Shown here: positions 6,816-16,750 of the stretch, in pieces
Layout: every line of letters starts with the position of its first letter
Numbering within the stretch: position 1 is the first letter of the stretch
Origin: Nostoc sp. UHCC 0926
Lineage (GTDB): Bacteria; Cyanobacteriota; Cyanobacteriia; Cyanobacteriales; Nostocaceae
NCBI RefSeq assembly: GCF_028623165.1
Contig: NZ_CP117768.1
Span: 3,348,001 to 3,412,000, forward strand
DNA: 64,000 nucleotides
Direction: 5' to 3'
The notes under the pieces: generated by a model
What the model was told of the DNA's origin: nothing
The model's input: only the letters and a program-made list of their open reading frames with translations
Database searches by the model: none
Translations under genes and position numbers: made by a program

Positions 6816-9800
6816 ATGTGGCAACAAGAAAAAAAAGATAGTTCAATAGTGAATCTGGTATTATGGGTTGCCTTAGCTACAACCCCTATGGCAGCAAGTT
6901 TGCTGGTGTCAGCACCCATGCTGGCCCAATCTAAACCTAATTCTCCCGCTTTTTCACTGCCGCAAACAGTGCAGAACGGGACAACAGTGCGGATTGACGG
7001 TTCAAGTAGCTTGGGTGCAATCAACCAAAGCCTAAAAGAGAATTTTGAAAAACAGTTTTCCGGCACAAAGGTTGAAGTTGCTGCTAACGGCACTAGTACG
7101 GCACTGAAAGATTTGCTAGCTGGCAAAATCGACATAGCAGCAATGGGGCGTGGCTTGACGCCAGCAGAAAAAGCCCAAGGACTAGAGCAAGTTCGCTTGC
7201 GCCGTGAGAAGATTGCGATCGTGGTTGGGGCTAATAATCCTTTCAAGCAAAGCTTGACTAGTAAGCAATTTGCCCGAATTTTCCGGGGAGAAGTTACAAA
7301 TTGGTCACAACTGGGAGGGCCTTCAGGGAAGATTCGGTTAATTGATCACCCTAACACCAGTGAGACTCGCGATACTTTTCGTGCTTATCCAGCCTTCAAG
7401 ACTGCTAACTTTGCTACAGGGGCCAATGCTACCCAAGTAAGTGAGGATAATACCGCAGAAATCATCAAACAACTGGGCAAAGATGGCATCACCTATGTGT
7501 TGGCTAATCAGGTGTCGAAGCTGAAAGGTGTGCGAGTTCTGCAATTACATCAAGCCTTGCCAGATGATGCGAAATATCCCTTCTCGCAACCTTTAGTTTA
7601 CGTTTACAAAAAAAATCCCAGCTTAACCACAGTAGATTTTCTCGGCTTTACCCTTGCACCCCCAGGACAGAAGGCTATAGAACAAGGTAGAACTGCTGAA
7701 GCAGTGGCGATCGCAACGAACGGATCACAACCTGCTGTCAAGCCTTCCCCCAGTGCTAAGACAATACCTGCTGCTACACCTTCCCCTAGTGCCACTACTT
7801 CTGCATTTGGCGAACAGCCCTTTGTGGCTCCTGCTACTTCACAAGTTAGTCCAATTGTCAACAGGGAAACACCATTTTGGTTGCTGCTACCTGTCTTTTT
7901 TATTACCGCAGGTGGAGCGTTACTATGGTGGATTCTGGGAAAACGCCCATTGCCGAGTGAGAAAACAGACAACTTACCAGAATCAGATCCTTATCTACCC
8001 AGCACAGAAGGTGCAGAAATGGCGGTGCTTAATGCCAGCACATCCCTGCCCGTTAACGGAGCAATGCTTGAGGAGGATTCAGTGCCGCACTTCCAAGAGC
8101 AAGAAAGCCCCGATCGCACTCCTTTCAACATCTATGCTCAAACACAATCTGACCTGACGGAAAATGCTACTCACGGGACATCAAATTTAGTCCAAGAGGC
8201 AACTAATGGTAACTCTAAGCTCCATGAAGGCCCAACCTCTGGAGTAACTAATGGATCAGGTAATAACAACTTGGGAGCCGCAGCTTTAACCGGTGGTACG
8301 GCTTTAGCAACAGGAATCGGGGCGGCTACCTGGTCTACCTTTAACAACAAAGAAACAGAAATAGACACCATTGATGAGACAGTCCATCTAGAACATTATC
8401 CAGAGACAAACATTCCTGATTCTGATCAAGTTGCATGGGATATAGAAGCCCCGGCAGCTGTAGTAAATACTTCATATCCTCACCTGGGTAATATTCCAGA
8501 AGAGGCATCTGAGGTGACAGCCCCACTCCCAGAATTACCAGATGTGCCAGAAGTAACATCTGAATTTGACTATTGGGACACAGAAGTTAGTGAAGATCAG
8601 ATAGATGAGGAACTTCAGGCAGAATTGAATTGGCTAGAGAGTATCACCTCAACTGAAGATACAGCCTCAGGAGATGAATTGCCCTTACCAGAGTCTGGCG
8701 AAGTGGCAACGGATATAGAACCCTCAGCGGCACAAACATCCTCACTGCTCGATTTCCCAGAATTTCCAGAAGATATATTGAATCTGGTAGCGGACGCATC
8801 TGAACCCACTGCCGATTTGCTAGAGTCAGAATTTCAAGCAGAGCCGACTGTAGCTGAAGCTGACTCCACAGATTTTGCCGCCGCAGCGGCTTTAGCAGGC
8901 GCAGGGATTGGAGCCTGGACTACCATTGGATCAGATACCCAAGGACAAACCGATACTACGGTTGAGAATGAGCCAATTGCAGCCGAAACAGCTATTGGTT
9001 TGGTTGATGCAGATGAAGAGAGCAGTATTCTACTCACGCCGCATACTTCTACATCGGCTCATGTCTCTTGGGAGATTTCCGAAGCCAAGAAAGCAGCGCT
9101 GCAACAACAGGGCGGCTCTCATTTGGTAGTGCGGCTCTATGATGCAACTGGGATAGACCTAAGTTATCAAAGTCCCCACCTTGTACAGCAGTATGAATCT
9201 GAGGAGACAGCACACGATCGCCTGGTGGATATTCTTGTCAGCGATCGCGATTACATAGCTGAAATTGGCTATATCGCTGATGGCGATGCCTACGGCGGTA
9301 AACTACGCTGGTTCTTCATCGCCCGTTCAGCAGTTATTCGTGTCTTCAGTCCTGTCTTTCCAGATCCGATAGTTGATAATCAGGCAATCGGGGATGAAAC
9401 AGATATTGACTTGGTAGATGACCAACAAGAGAGCAGTATTGTCCTCACATCTCACACTTTGCAATGGGCTGATGTCTCTTGGGAGATTTCCGAAGCCAAG
9501 AAAGCAGCGCTGCAACAACAGGGCGGCTCTGATTTAGTAGTGCGGCTCTATGATGTAACTGGGATAGACCTAAGTTATCAAAGTCCCCACCTTGTACAGC
9601 AGTATGGATGTGAAGAGACAGCAAACGATCGCTTTGTAGAAATTCCCATCAGCGATCGCGATTACATAGCTGAAATTGGCTATGTCGCTGATGACGATCG
9701 TTGGTTCTTTATAGCCCGTTCAGCGATCGTTCGTATCTTCAATCCTGTGCATACAGATTCCACCGTTGAAAATGTAGCGTTAGCAAGCCAGACACCTATT

Positions 9801-10391
9801 GGCTTGGTAGAAGCCCAAGAACAGAGCAGTGAAGAAGAGAGCAGTGTTGCGCTCACAACCCGCACTCCCAAGTGGGCTTATGTCTCTTGGTACATTTCCA
9901 AGACTCAGAAGGAAGCACTGCAACAACAGAGCGGCTCCCAATTGCTAGTGCGGCTTTACGATGTGACTGGGATTGACTTGAGTTATCAAAATCCCCAGCT
10001 TGTACAGCAGTATGAATCTGAAGAGGTAGTACAGGGACGCTTTGTGGCTATTCCCGTGAGCGATCGCGACTACATGGTTGAAATTGGCTATATCGCTGAT
10101 AGCGATCGTTGGTTACTCATAGCTCGTTCACCCAATGTTCGCGTTTTCAGTCGTTCCCACGAAGATTTCTGGTTTGTGGCAGATGCTGAGTTGATTATTC
10201 ACGGAGCAACCCAACCAAATACAAGTGTAAACATTGGTGGTCATACCATCAAAATCAAACCGGATGGTACTTTCCACTTACGTCTCCCCTTTTCAGATGG
10301 TTTAATGGACTATCAGATAACGGTAGCTGCTGATGGGGAATCCACTAGAACTATCCATAAGAAGTTCTCCCAGGAAACTTCCGAAAGCTAG
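6816..10391 (+). CDS. PstS-like phosphate-binding domain fused through one membrane helix to three DUF4912 repeats
   Basis: 1191 residues. A signal sequence or N-terminal helix (about 1-37) precedes a PstS-like substrate-binding domain (about 45-295) with the phosphate-loop signature D-G-S-S-S-L-G and R-I-F-R-G-E-V-T-N-W. A Pro/Ser-rich linker leads to one membrane helix (F-W-L-L-L-P-V-F-F-I-T-A-G-G, about 352-372), then an acidic low-complexity stretch (about 375-740). Three DUF4912 repeats follow at about 748-850, 885-980 and 1022-1115, each with V-S-W-x-I-S and V-R-L-Y-D-x-T-G-I-D-L-S-Y-Q; a short beta-rich tail ends the protein. Repeats 1 and 2 are almost identical in DNA, so the duplication is recent. 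By topology the PBP domain would be periplasmic and the DUF4912 part cytoplasmic. A phosphate-sensing role is inference; no pst genes are adjacent. Confidence 0.8.
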   Translation: MWQQEKKDSSIVNLVLWVALATTPMAASLLVSAPMLAQSKPNSPAFSLPQTVQNGTTVRIDGSSSLGAINQSLKENFEKQFSGTKVEVAANGTSTALKDLLAGKIDIAAMGRGLTPAEKAQGLEQVRLRREKIAIVVGANNPFKQSLTSKQFARIFRGEVTNWSQLGGPSGKIRLIDHPNTSETRDTFRAYPAFKTANFATGANATQVSEDNTAEIIKQLGKDGITYVLANQVSKLKGVRVLQLHQALPDDAKYPFSQPLVYVYKKNPSLTTVDFLGFTLAPPGQKAIEQGRTAEAVAIATNGSQPAVKPSPSAKTIPAATPSPSATTSAFGEQPFVAPATSQVSPIVNRETPFWLLLPVFFITAGGALLWWILGKRPLPSEKTDNLPESDPYLPSTEGAEMAVLNASTSLPVNGAMLEEDSVPHFQEQESPDRTPFNIYAQTQSDLTENATHGTSNLVQEATNGNSKLHEGPTSGVTNGSGNNNLGAAALTGGTALATGIGAATWSTFNNKETEIDTIDETVHLEHYPETNIPDSDQVAWDIEAPAAVVNTSYPHLGNIPEEASEVTAPLPELPDVPEVTSEFDYWDTEVSEDQIDEELQAELNWLESITSTEDTASGDELPLPESGEVATDIEPSAAQTSSLLDFPEFPEDILNLVADASEPTADLLESEFQAEPTVAEADSTDFAAAAALAGAGIGAWTTIGSDTQGQTDTTVENEPIAAETAIGLVDADEESSILLTPHTSTSAHVSWEISEAKKAALQQQGGSHLVVRLYDATGIDLSYQSPHLVQQYESEETAHDRLVDILVSDRDYIAEIGYIADGDAYGGKLRWFFIARSAVIRVFSPVFPDPIVDNQAIGDETDIDLVDDQQESSIVLTSHTLQWADVSWEISEAKKAALQQQGGSDLVVRLYDVTGIDLSYQSPHLVQQYGCEETANDRFVEIPISDRDYIAEIGYVADDDRWFFIARSAIVRIFNPVHTDSTVENVALASQTPIGLVEAQEQSSEEESSVALTTRTPKWAYVSWYISKTQKEALQQQSGSQLLVRLYDVTGIDLSYQNPQLVQQYESEEVVQGRFVAIPVSDRDYMVEIGYIADSDRWLLIARSPNVRVFSRSHEDFWFVADAELIIHGATQPNTSVNIGGHTIKIKPDGTFHLRLPFSDGLMDYQITVAADGESTRTIHKKFSQETSES

Positions 10392-10491
10392 CAATTTCCT
10401 GAATTACCCCTCTAACCAGATTCTCCCCATTTAGGCTACGGTGTACATCTTCTACACAGGATGCAAATTAGTTGGTTAAAGGTTAAATAGT

Positions 10492-10526
10492 AAGGTGTGT
10501 TATTGCGTAGCGTAACGCACCCTACA
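10492..10526. repeat. Dispersed hairpin repeat (GTAACGCACCCTA type)
   Basis: Imperfect palindrome ending in GCGTAACGCACCCTA. A better-preserved relative is present at 52936-52968. Non-coding. Confidence 0.6.
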
Positions 10527-10608
10527 ATACTTAACGTTAAATTAGCGGTTAAAAACCGCATCTACACAAGCAAAACTCACCTCCGTAAGTTTTCACCTCG
10601 TCACCTCG

Positions 10609-10629
10609 TTCCCAGTCTCCGACTGGGAA
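10609..10629. repeat. Short hairpin repeat TTCCCAGTC/GACTGGGAA
   Basis: Perfect 9-base arms around a TCC loop. It lies between the DUF4912 gene and the tRNA. No T-run follows, so it is more likely a dispersed repeat than a terminator. Confidence 0.6.
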
Positions 10630-10719
10630 TGCCTATTTTGAGGCTCCGCCGCCCTTAAATTAAAAAGGTCATTTCAGAGAGGGCATACTACCTGCCCTAA
10701 AAGCCTTGCTGTATATAAG

Positions 10720-10791
10720 TGGGCGATACTGGATTTGAACCAGTGACCCCATCCGTGTGAAGGATGTGCGCTACCCCTGTGCTAATCGCCC
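10720..10791 (-). tRNA. tRNA-Val (anticodon CAC)
   Basis: On the minus strand the 72-base sequence folds as a full cloverleaf: acceptor GGGCGAT/ATCGCCC (7 bp), anticodon stem CATCC/GGATG with loop TTCACAC, and T arm ACTGG-TTCAAAT-CCAGT. The anticodon CAC (complement of 10757-10759) reads the valine codon GUG. The D stem GCAC/GCGC contains one A-C mismatch. The discriminator base is A and CCA is not encoded, as is common in cyanobacteria. No repeat array or integrase gene next to it suggests use as an integration site. Confidence 0.93.
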
Positions 10792-11180
10792 AAGACTGTT
10801 TATATTATAAGCTTTTAAGCTATTTAATCTAGTTACCTGAATTTGTCTCCTAACTGATTGTATGTCAGTTAATGTCAGATTTCAGCAAGACAACTATATT
10901 AAGTTATGCAAAATATTGAGTACCTATTAATACTAATTTACACTGAGTAAGCTTAATACAGCCTGCAAGCAAGAAATAACTCTTGGGTCGATTGTGATTA
11001 AGTTCACGCCTCTTGTGTTATTGCCAATAAGGGTGTATATACTTAAAGGTTTCAGACCCTACCCTTCAGATTTCCCATAAGCGATCGCACCTACAGAGGG
11101 ACTGTCCTAATTCAGTAAACTCACCAATGGAACTGTATAGAATCCCTAATATAGTTGATTAATTATACAAGGGTACTGTT
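10792..11180. other. Intergenic region between tRNA-Val and a small hypothetical gene
   Basis: A+T-rich with one HIP1 site near 11083. No frame of useful length, no hairpin with a T-run and no recognisable repeat. Confidence 0.5.
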
Positions 11181-11492
11181 ATGTTGGAAAAGAGAAAAGA
11201 AGCTGTTAAAAAGTTATACCAAGCCTACAAGCTAATAGGAGAGGTTTTACCTTTAAGTGAAGAACATATTTTATCCATAAATGATGGAGAGGCTATACAA
11301 AACTTAATGGATTTTGCCAAGCAGCTTGAAAAATATATATCAGATATAGGGTCGATTGATGGTGTATCTTTTCACTCTGATGAGCATTTAGATTCAAATA
11401 AAATACTTGAGTACACTAATAATAATGTGACCTCTCCAACTCAGCGTGGGGCTGTATCAGCTGTCAAAAGTAAACACAACAGACCTAGCTAG
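11181..11492 (+). CDS. Small hypothetical protein, 103 residues
   Basis: I do not recognise a family. The protein starts M-L-E-K-R-K-E-A-V-K-K-L-Y-Q-A-Y-K-L-I-G-E and looks largely helical and charged for the first 60 residues; the last 40 are polar and probably disordered. It has no signal peptide or membrane helix. The region before the ATG (CAAGGGTACTGTT) offers only a weak ribosome site. It is convergent with the next small gene, 42 bases away. It may be a real accessory gene, but coding is supported only by an open frame. Confidence 0.5.
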   Translation: MLEKRKEAVKKLYQAYKLIGEVLPLSEEHILSINDGEAIQNLMDFAKQLEKYISDIGSIDGVSFHSDEHLDSNKILEYTNNNVTSPTQRGAVSAVKSKHNRPS

Positions 11493-11534
11493 GTTAAATA
11501 AACCCAAGATTTATTAACCTAAGAATCTACTATT

Positions 11535-11723
11535 TCAAACTTCCTCTTTACCTTCTATAGTTTCTTCATTAATTTCATCTTCCCCAATAATAAAAATACT
11601 TTCCCAAATTATGCCATCCATTCTTCGTAGAATCTTCCCATCAGCAAAACGAACTTCACACCCATCATATACATTACCTAGTAGCTCCAAGCACTCTTTA
11701 AGCTTGTCCAGGTCCCTTTTCAT
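11535..11723 (-). CDS. Small hypothetical acidic protein, 62 residues
   Basis: M-K-R-D-L-D-K-L-K-E-C-L-E-L-L-G-N-V-Y-D-G-C-E-V-R-F-A-D-G-K-I is followed by a short strand-rich part and an acidic tail. No family is recognised. AAGGTG five bases before the ATG is a fair ribosome site, better than that of its convergent neighbour. It could be a small regulatory or antitoxin-like protein, but nothing in the sequence proves that. Confidence 0.5.
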   Translation of the reverse strand: MKRDLDKLKECLELLGNVYDGCEVRFADGKILRRMDGIIWESIFIIGEDEINEETIEGKEEV

Positions 11724-12411
11724 AGCAACACCTTATTTGTATTAAAGTTCAGGTAGTCTGTAATGTTTAATTACGCTACCTAAATCTAGCTATTGCTCTT
11801 TGCATAGCCAGGTTTTATGAATGTTTTGTAGGATAGACATCTTGTCCGTCGCAATTATGCCAGATAAAGTGTTTCAGTGCGATCGCCTGATTGTCGCAGA
11901 TGGTAAAAATCCTTTCAAAAGCCCCACCTTACCCTTGAATATCTAAAACCAAATAGCAAAATGACGAACTTTTAGGGACTGACAAAAAATAAATTATCCA
12001 AAATTATTTGTACATTTGTAGGGGATCTTGGCAATTCTGCTGATGAAGGTAAGCACTCTAATGGATTGTAGTTAAACATCAGCAGTCTTCAATCCCAAAT
12101 GATAAATCTAAACCTGTTTTCCCATAACTTCAGGGTAGCTCAGGCTGCACATAATACTTAGTGGGTTCGTTGGCTTGATTACTTTTTGTAGTCGCTTACT
12201 TAATGTAAATTACTGACTCAATTTTAGTGATGTATTAGAAAAAATACTACGTATATAAGCTTTGAGTGCAGGGGTGACTGAAGATTGATTTCTTTAGTTT
12301 ATCTAAAGTCGCATCTAAGTTATCAAATTACCTTCCTAAGATAGAAGCAGCAACTATGAGTTGCCATACACGACACCCAATTAACAGCTAGTGGCTGCGG
12401 AGAACATAAAA
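11724..12411. other. Intergenic region upstream of fbp, with a solitary element end
   Basis: Near 11974 AGGGACTGACAAAAAATAAAT matches the terminal repeat of the element at 25127-25518, but a clear second end is not visible here. One HIP1 site lies near 11880. The last 200 bases probably hold the promoter of the fbp operon; no sure motif was found. Confidence 0.45.
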
Positions 12412-13461
12412 ATGGCTAAAGCGCCAGAATCTTTAGACTTATCTACCTACGATGCTACAGACAGATCCCTAGATCGTGATTGTACAACCTTATCCCGTCA
12501 CGTCCTCCAGCAACTTCAGAGTTTTTCCCCAGATGCACAGGATTTAAGTGCGCTGATGAATCGTATCGCCTTAGCAGGCAAACTGGTTGCTCGTCGCATG
12601 AGTCGCGCTGGTTTAATGGAAGGCGTTCTGGGATTTACTGGGGAAGTTAATGTGCAAGGAGAATCCGTCAAAAAGATGGATGTCTATGCAAATGATGTAT
12701 TTATCTCGGTTTTTAAGCAAAGCGGCTTAGTCTGTCGCCTAGCTTCCGAGGAAATGGAAAATCCCTACTACATCCCGGAAAATTGCCCCATTGGTCGCTA
12801 TACCCTGCTGTATGACCCAATTGATGGCTCATCTAACACTGATAATAATCTCAGCTTAGGTTCTATTTTCGCCATTCGCCAACAAGAAGGAACTGATAGC
12901 GATGGTAAGGCAACTGATCTCCTCACCAACGGACGGAAGCAACTGGCTGCCGGATACATCCTGTATGGCCCCTGCACGATGCTAGTCTATACTATAGGTA
13001 AGGGCGTCCATTCTTTTGTCCTTGATCCCAGCTTAGGCGAATTTATTCTCACAGAAGAAAATATTCGGATTCCTACCCACGGGTCTGTTTACAGCGTGAA
13101 TGAGGGTAACTTTTGGCAGTGGGAAGAATCAATTCGAGAATACATCCGCTACGTTCATCGCACAGAAGGTTACAGCGCTCGTTATAGCGGTGCAATGGTG
13201 AGCGACATCCATAGAATTTTGGTTCAAGGCGGCGTGTTTCTCTACCCAGGCACAATTCAAAACCCAGAAGGGAAATTGCGCTTGCTTTATGAAACCGCTC
13301 CTCTAGCCTTTTTGATTGAGCAAGCAGGCGGTCGTGCCACTACAGGACTGGTAAATATCTTGGATGTGGTACCGAAAAAACTGCATCAGCGCACACCTTT
13401 AATTATTGGTAGCAAAGAGGATGTAGCAAAGGTGGAGTCTTTTATTCAAAACGGTCACTAG
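12412..13461 (+). CDS. fbp: Fructose-1,6-bisphosphatase, class I
   Basis: It hydrolyses fructose 1,6-bisphosphate to fructose 6-phosphate. In cyanobacteria carrying this gene order it feeds hexose phosphate to the oxidative pentose phosphate pathway, for example in heterocysts. The 349-residue product has [10 protein letters not shown] (metal and substrate site), [20 protein letters not shown] and [13 protein letters not shown], all diagnostic for class I enzymes. The start is taken at ATG 12412, with GGAG nine bases before it, giving M-A-K-A-P-E-S; an in-frame GTG at 12391 is less likely. It is followed by tal, zwf and opcA in the order known from Nostoc. Confidence 0.95.
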   Translation: MAKAPESLDLSTYDATDRSLDRDCTTLSRHVLQQLQSFSPDAQDLSALMNRIALAGKLVARRMSRAGLMEGVLGFTGEVNVQGESVKKMDVYANDVFISVFKQSGLVCRLASEEMENPYYIPENCPIGRYTLLYDPIDGSSNTDNNLSLGSIFAIRQQEGTDSDGKATDLLTNGRKQLAAGYILYGPCTMLVYTIGKGVHSFVLDPSLGEFILTEENIRIPTHGSVYSVNEGNFWQWEESIREYIRYVHRTEGYSARYSGAMVSDIHRILVQGGVFLYPGTIQNPEGKLRLLYETAPLAFLIEQAGGRATTGLVNILDVVPKKLHQRTPLIIGSKEDVAKVESFIQNGH

Positions 13462-13704
13462 AAGACAGTCACAAAAGCATCAAGGATGCGTCTAGCATCT
13501 GCCATTAATTAAACGTTAATCATGGTGATTTAGGATTGGAAATGCAGAATAGCACTTCTTGAAGATGTATTAAAGATTATCTCAGCTGGCGGATGCGATA
13601 AGTGATTGGCAACGCCACAATTCAAAAGTAACCATCAACATTTGATGGGTTTTACCAACTTCACTACGAAACATCACTATACAGGACTGAAACAAATCAG
13701 AGCT

Positions 13705-14850
13705 ATGGCTACCAATCATCTACTAGAAATTAAGCAATACGGTCAAAGTATCTGGATGGATAATCTGACCCGTGACATTATTCAATCAGGCGAACTCAAA
13801 GACATGATTGAAAATCAAGGGATCTGTGGGATTACCTCTAACCCAGCTATCTTTGAAAAAGCGATCGCTGGTAACGTTATTTATGATGCCGATATCGAAG
13901 CCGGAGTTCGCGCTGGCTCACCGACATACAAAATTTACGAATCGCTGGTTTTTGCAGATATCCGTAATGCCTGTGATATTTTACGCCCTGTTTTTGAAGC
14001 CTCGAATAGACTAGATGGTTATGTGAGTATCGAAGTCCCACCAACCATCGCCCATGATACTGAAGCAACAATAAACGAAGCCCGGCGTTATTTTCAAGAA
14101 GTTGGTCGGGAAAATTTGATGATTAAAATTCCCGGAACAGAGCCTGGCTTACCAGCAGCAGAACAGGTAATAGCCGATGGTATTAATGTCAATATTACGC
14201 TGCTTTTTTCTGTAGAAAGCTACAAAAACACAGCTTGGGCTTATATTCGTGGCTTAGAAAAACGGCTGGCTGAAGGTAAAGACATCAGTAAAGTTGCTTC
14301 AGTCGCCAGCTTCTTCCTCAGCCGGATCGATAGTAACGTTGACGGCAAAATTGATGCTAAGTTGAAAAAAGGCGTTGATGATATTGCCGTGGAAGCAAAG
14401 CTCTTAGCTGTTAAAGGGAAAGTAGCGATCGCTAACGCCAAGGTAGCATACCAAGAATACAAGAAAATTATCGAGAGCGATCGTTGGCGAGCTTTGGCAG
14501 CAAAAGGGGCCACAGTACAGCGGCTACTTTGGGCTAGTACCAGCACCAAAGACCCCAACTACCGCGACGTGATGTATATCGAGGAGTTGATTGGGCAAGA
14601 AACCGTTAACACCGTACCACCAGCGACGATAAAAGCTTGTGCCGATCATTGTAACGTCAGCGATCGCTTAGAAACAGATGTAGATCAAGCTTACACGCTG
14701 CTCGAAAACCTCAAAGATCCCGACATCAACATCGATCTCGATGCTGTAATGGATGAACTGTTAGCTGAAGGTATTGACAAGTTCATTCAGCCCTTCCAGT
14801 CCTTGATGAACTCTTTAGAAGACAAGATCAAGGTATTGTCGCCAGTGTAG
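13705..14850 (+). CDS. tal: Transaldolase
   Basis: Transaldolase moves a dihydroxyacetone unit between sugar phosphates in the pentose phosphate pathway. The 381-residue protein has the early N-P-A-I-F-E-K-A loop and the Schiff-base lysine K141 in N-L-M-I-K-I-P-G-T, and I-N-V-N-I-T-L-L-F-S follows. The length fits the long bacterial form found next to zwf and opcA. The start at ATG 13705 (M-A-T-N-H-L-L-E-I) is preferred; the frame is open back to a TTG at 13606, but the added residues look unlike the family. The 243 bases after fbp hold no gene. Confidence 0.93.
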   Translation: MATNHLLEIKQYGQSIWMDNLTRDIIQSGELKDMIENQGICGITSNPAIFEKAIAGNVIYDADIEAGVRAGSPTYKIYESLVFADIRNACDILRPVFEASNRLDGYVSIEVPPTIAHDTEATINEARRYFQEVGRENLMIKIPGTEPGLPAAEQVIADGINVNITLLFSVESYKNTAWAYIRGLEKRLAEGKDISKVASVASFFLSRIDSNVDGKIDAKLKKGVDDIAVEAKLLAVKGKVAIANAKVAYQEYKKIIESDRWRALAAKGATVQRLLWASTSTKDPNYRDVMYIEELIGQETVNTVPPATIKACADHCNVSDRLETDVDQAYTLLENLKDPDINIDLDAVMDELLAEGIDKFIQPFQSLMNSLEDKIKVLSPV

Positions 14851-14860
14851 GGGCTGGGTA

Positions 14861-14934
14861 TTGGGGACAAGGGGACAAGGGGAAAAGGGGACAAGGAGAA
14901 TAACCAATGCCCCATGCCCCATGCCCCATGCCCA
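14861..14934. repeat. Short tandem repeats GGGGACAA and ATGCCCC
   Basis: Several GGGGACAA-type units are followed by four ATGCCCC heptamers, between tal and zwf. They are typical short tandemly repeated repetitive sequences of Nostoc-type genomes. Repeat number is likely to vary between strains. Confidence 0.8.
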
Positions 14935-15017
14935 ATACAACTCTTGGAGAGGCTGCGCCCTAAGCCTAGCTATGCCGTAGGCTTTACGGCAACGCTTAGT
15001 ACAAGTGCCCAATCCCT

Positions 15018-15048
15018 AATCCAAAATCCAAAATCCAAAATCCAAAAT
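15018..15048. repeat. Heptanucleotide repeat (AATCCAA)n just before zwf
   Basis: Four consecutive AATCCAA units end five bases before the zwf ATG and occupy the place where a ribosome site would be expected. A longer run of the same unit precedes opcA. Confidence 0.8.
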
Positions 15049-15052
15049 TGCT

Positions 15053-16582
15053 ATGGTTAGTCTGCTAGAAAACCCCTTGCGCGTTGGTCTGCAACAACAA
15101 GGGATGCCCGAACCCCAGATTATAGTCATTTTTGGCGCTTCTGGTGATCTTACCTGGCGCAAACTAGTGCCAGCACTTTACAAATTGCGGCGAGAACGGC
15201 GCATTCCCCCAGAAACTACCATTGTCGGTGTGGCACGTCGAGAGTGGAGCCACGATTACTTCCGTGAACAGATGCAAAAAGGCATGGAAGAGGCACATCC
15301 TGATGTCGATTTAGGGGAACTCTGGCAAGACTTCTCTCAAGGTTTGTTCTACAGTCCTGGAGATATAGACAAACCCGAAGGCTACCAGAAACTGAAAAAC
15401 TTATTGAGTGAATTAGACGAAAAACGGGGCACGCGAGGGAATCGAATGTTCTACCTCTCAGTTGCCCCCTCATTTTTTCCCGAAGCGATTAAGCAACTAG
15501 GAAGCGCCGGGATGCTGGAAGATCCCTACAAACATCGTCTAGTAATTGAAAAACCCTTTGGTCGCGACTTGGCTTCTGCCCAAAGTCTTAACCAAGTGGT
15601 GCAGAAATATTGCAAAGAAAACCAAGTTTACCGCATTGACCACTACTTAGGTAAAGAAACAGTCCAGAATTTGCTGGTGTTTCGCTTTGCCAATGCGATT
15701 TTTGAGCCGTTGTGGAATCGTCAATTTGTTGACCATGTGCAAATTACCGTGGCAGAAACCGTAGGCGTGGAAGACCGGGCTGGTTACTATGAAAGCGTCG
15801 GCGCCCTAAGGGATATGTTGCAAAACCACTTAATGCAACTTTACTGCCTAACGGCTATGGAAGCACCCAACGCAATGGATGCCGACAGCATCCGCACAGA
15901 AAAAGTGAAGGCACTCCAAGCTACTCGTTTAGCGGATGTGCACAATCTATCACGTTCAGCAATACGTGGTCAGTACAGTGCTGGCTGGATGAAGGGTCAA
16001 GCAGTGCCAGGGTATCGGGCAGAACCAGGCGTTGATCCCAACTCGACAACGCCCACCTATGTAGCGATGAAGTTTTTGGTAGACAATTGGCGCTGGCAAG
16101 GTGTTCCCTTCTACCTGCGAACTGGTAAGCGGATGCCGAAAAAAGTCAGTGAGATTTCCATCCACTTCCGCGAAGTTCCGTCTCGGATGTTTCAATCTGC
16201 CGCCCAACAGACAAACGCCAACGTTTTGACGATGCGGATTCAGCCAAATGAAGGAATTTCCGTGCGTTTTGATGTCAAAATGCCGGGGGCAGAATTCCGT
16301 ACCCGTTCCGTTGACATGGACTTTAGTTATGGTTCCTTTGGCATCCAAGCAACATCCGATGCCTACGATCGCCTATTCCTTGATTGTATGATGGGCGACC
16401 AAACATTGTTCACCCGGGCGGATGAAGTAGAAGCCGCCTGGCAGGTAGTAACACCAGCCCTTTCCGTTTGGGATGCACCCGCCGATCCAAATACTATTCC
16501 CCAGTACGAAGCCGGTACTTGGGAACCAGCAGAAGCAGAATTCTTAATTAACCAGGATGGCCGTCGCTGGCGCAGACTCTAA
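15053..16582 (+). CDS. zwf: Glucose-6-phosphate 1-dehydrogenase
   Basis: It oxidises glucose 6-phosphate to 6-phosphogluconolactone with NADP+, the entry step of the oxidative pentose phosphate pathway and the main reductant source in the dark and in heterocysts. The 509-residue protein has the nucleotide-binding G-A-S-G-D-L-T near residue 30, E-K-P-F-G and the active-site R-I-D-H-Y-L-G-K-E (R194 to E202) with the usual substrate-binding His and Lys. Length is normal. The ATG follows a heptamer repeat rather than a Shine-Dalgarno site. Its product needs OpcA, encoded next, for assembly and redox control. Confidence 0.96.
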   Translation: MVSLLENPLRVGLQQQGMPEPQIIVIFGASGDLTWRKLVPALYKLRRERRIPPETTIVGVARREWSHDYFREQMQKGMEEAHPDVDLGELWQDFSQGLFYSPGDIDKPEGYQKLKNLLSELDEKRGTRGNRMFYLSVAPSFFPEAIKQLGSAGMLEDPYKHRLVIEKPFGRDLASAQSLNQVVQKYCKENQVYRIDHYLGKETVQNLLVFRFANAIFEPLWNRQFVDHVQITVAETVGVEDRAGYYESVGALRDMLQNHLMQLYCLTAMEAPNAMDADSIRTEKVKALQATRLADVHNLSRSAIRGQYSAGWMKGQAVPGYRAEPGVDPNSTTPTYVAMKFLVDNWRWQGVPFYLRTGKRMPKKVSEISIHFREVPSRMFQSAAQQTNANVLTMRIQPNEGISVRFDVKMPGAEFRTRSVDMDFSYGSFGIQATSDAYDRLFLDCMMGDQTLFTRADEVEAAWQVVTPALSVWDAPADPNTIPQYEAGTWEPAEAEFLINQDGRRWRRL

Positions 16583-16689
16583 GATTTTAGATTTCAGATT
16601 TTAGATTTTAGATTGGGGATGGCGAAACAGGGAATGGGTAATGGAGAATATAAAAAACTATTACCAATTACTAATTACCAGTTCTTAAT

Positions 16690-16746
16690 CCAAAATCTCT
16701 AATCTCAAATCCAAAATCCAAAATCCAAAATCCAAAATCCAAAATT
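16690..16746. repeat. Heptanucleotide repeat (AATCCAA)n just before opcA
   Basis: About six AATCCAA-like units end four bases before the opcA ATG. Upstream (16584-16612) lie related GATTTTAGATTT units in the opposite sense. The inverted sets could pair in the zwf-opcA transcript. Confidence 0.8.
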
Positions 16747-16750
16747 TCCT

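Noticed and set aside
10720..10791. tRNA-Val as an attachment site of a genomic island
   Set aside because: No integrase gene and no direct repeat of the tRNA 3' end was found in either direction within the window.
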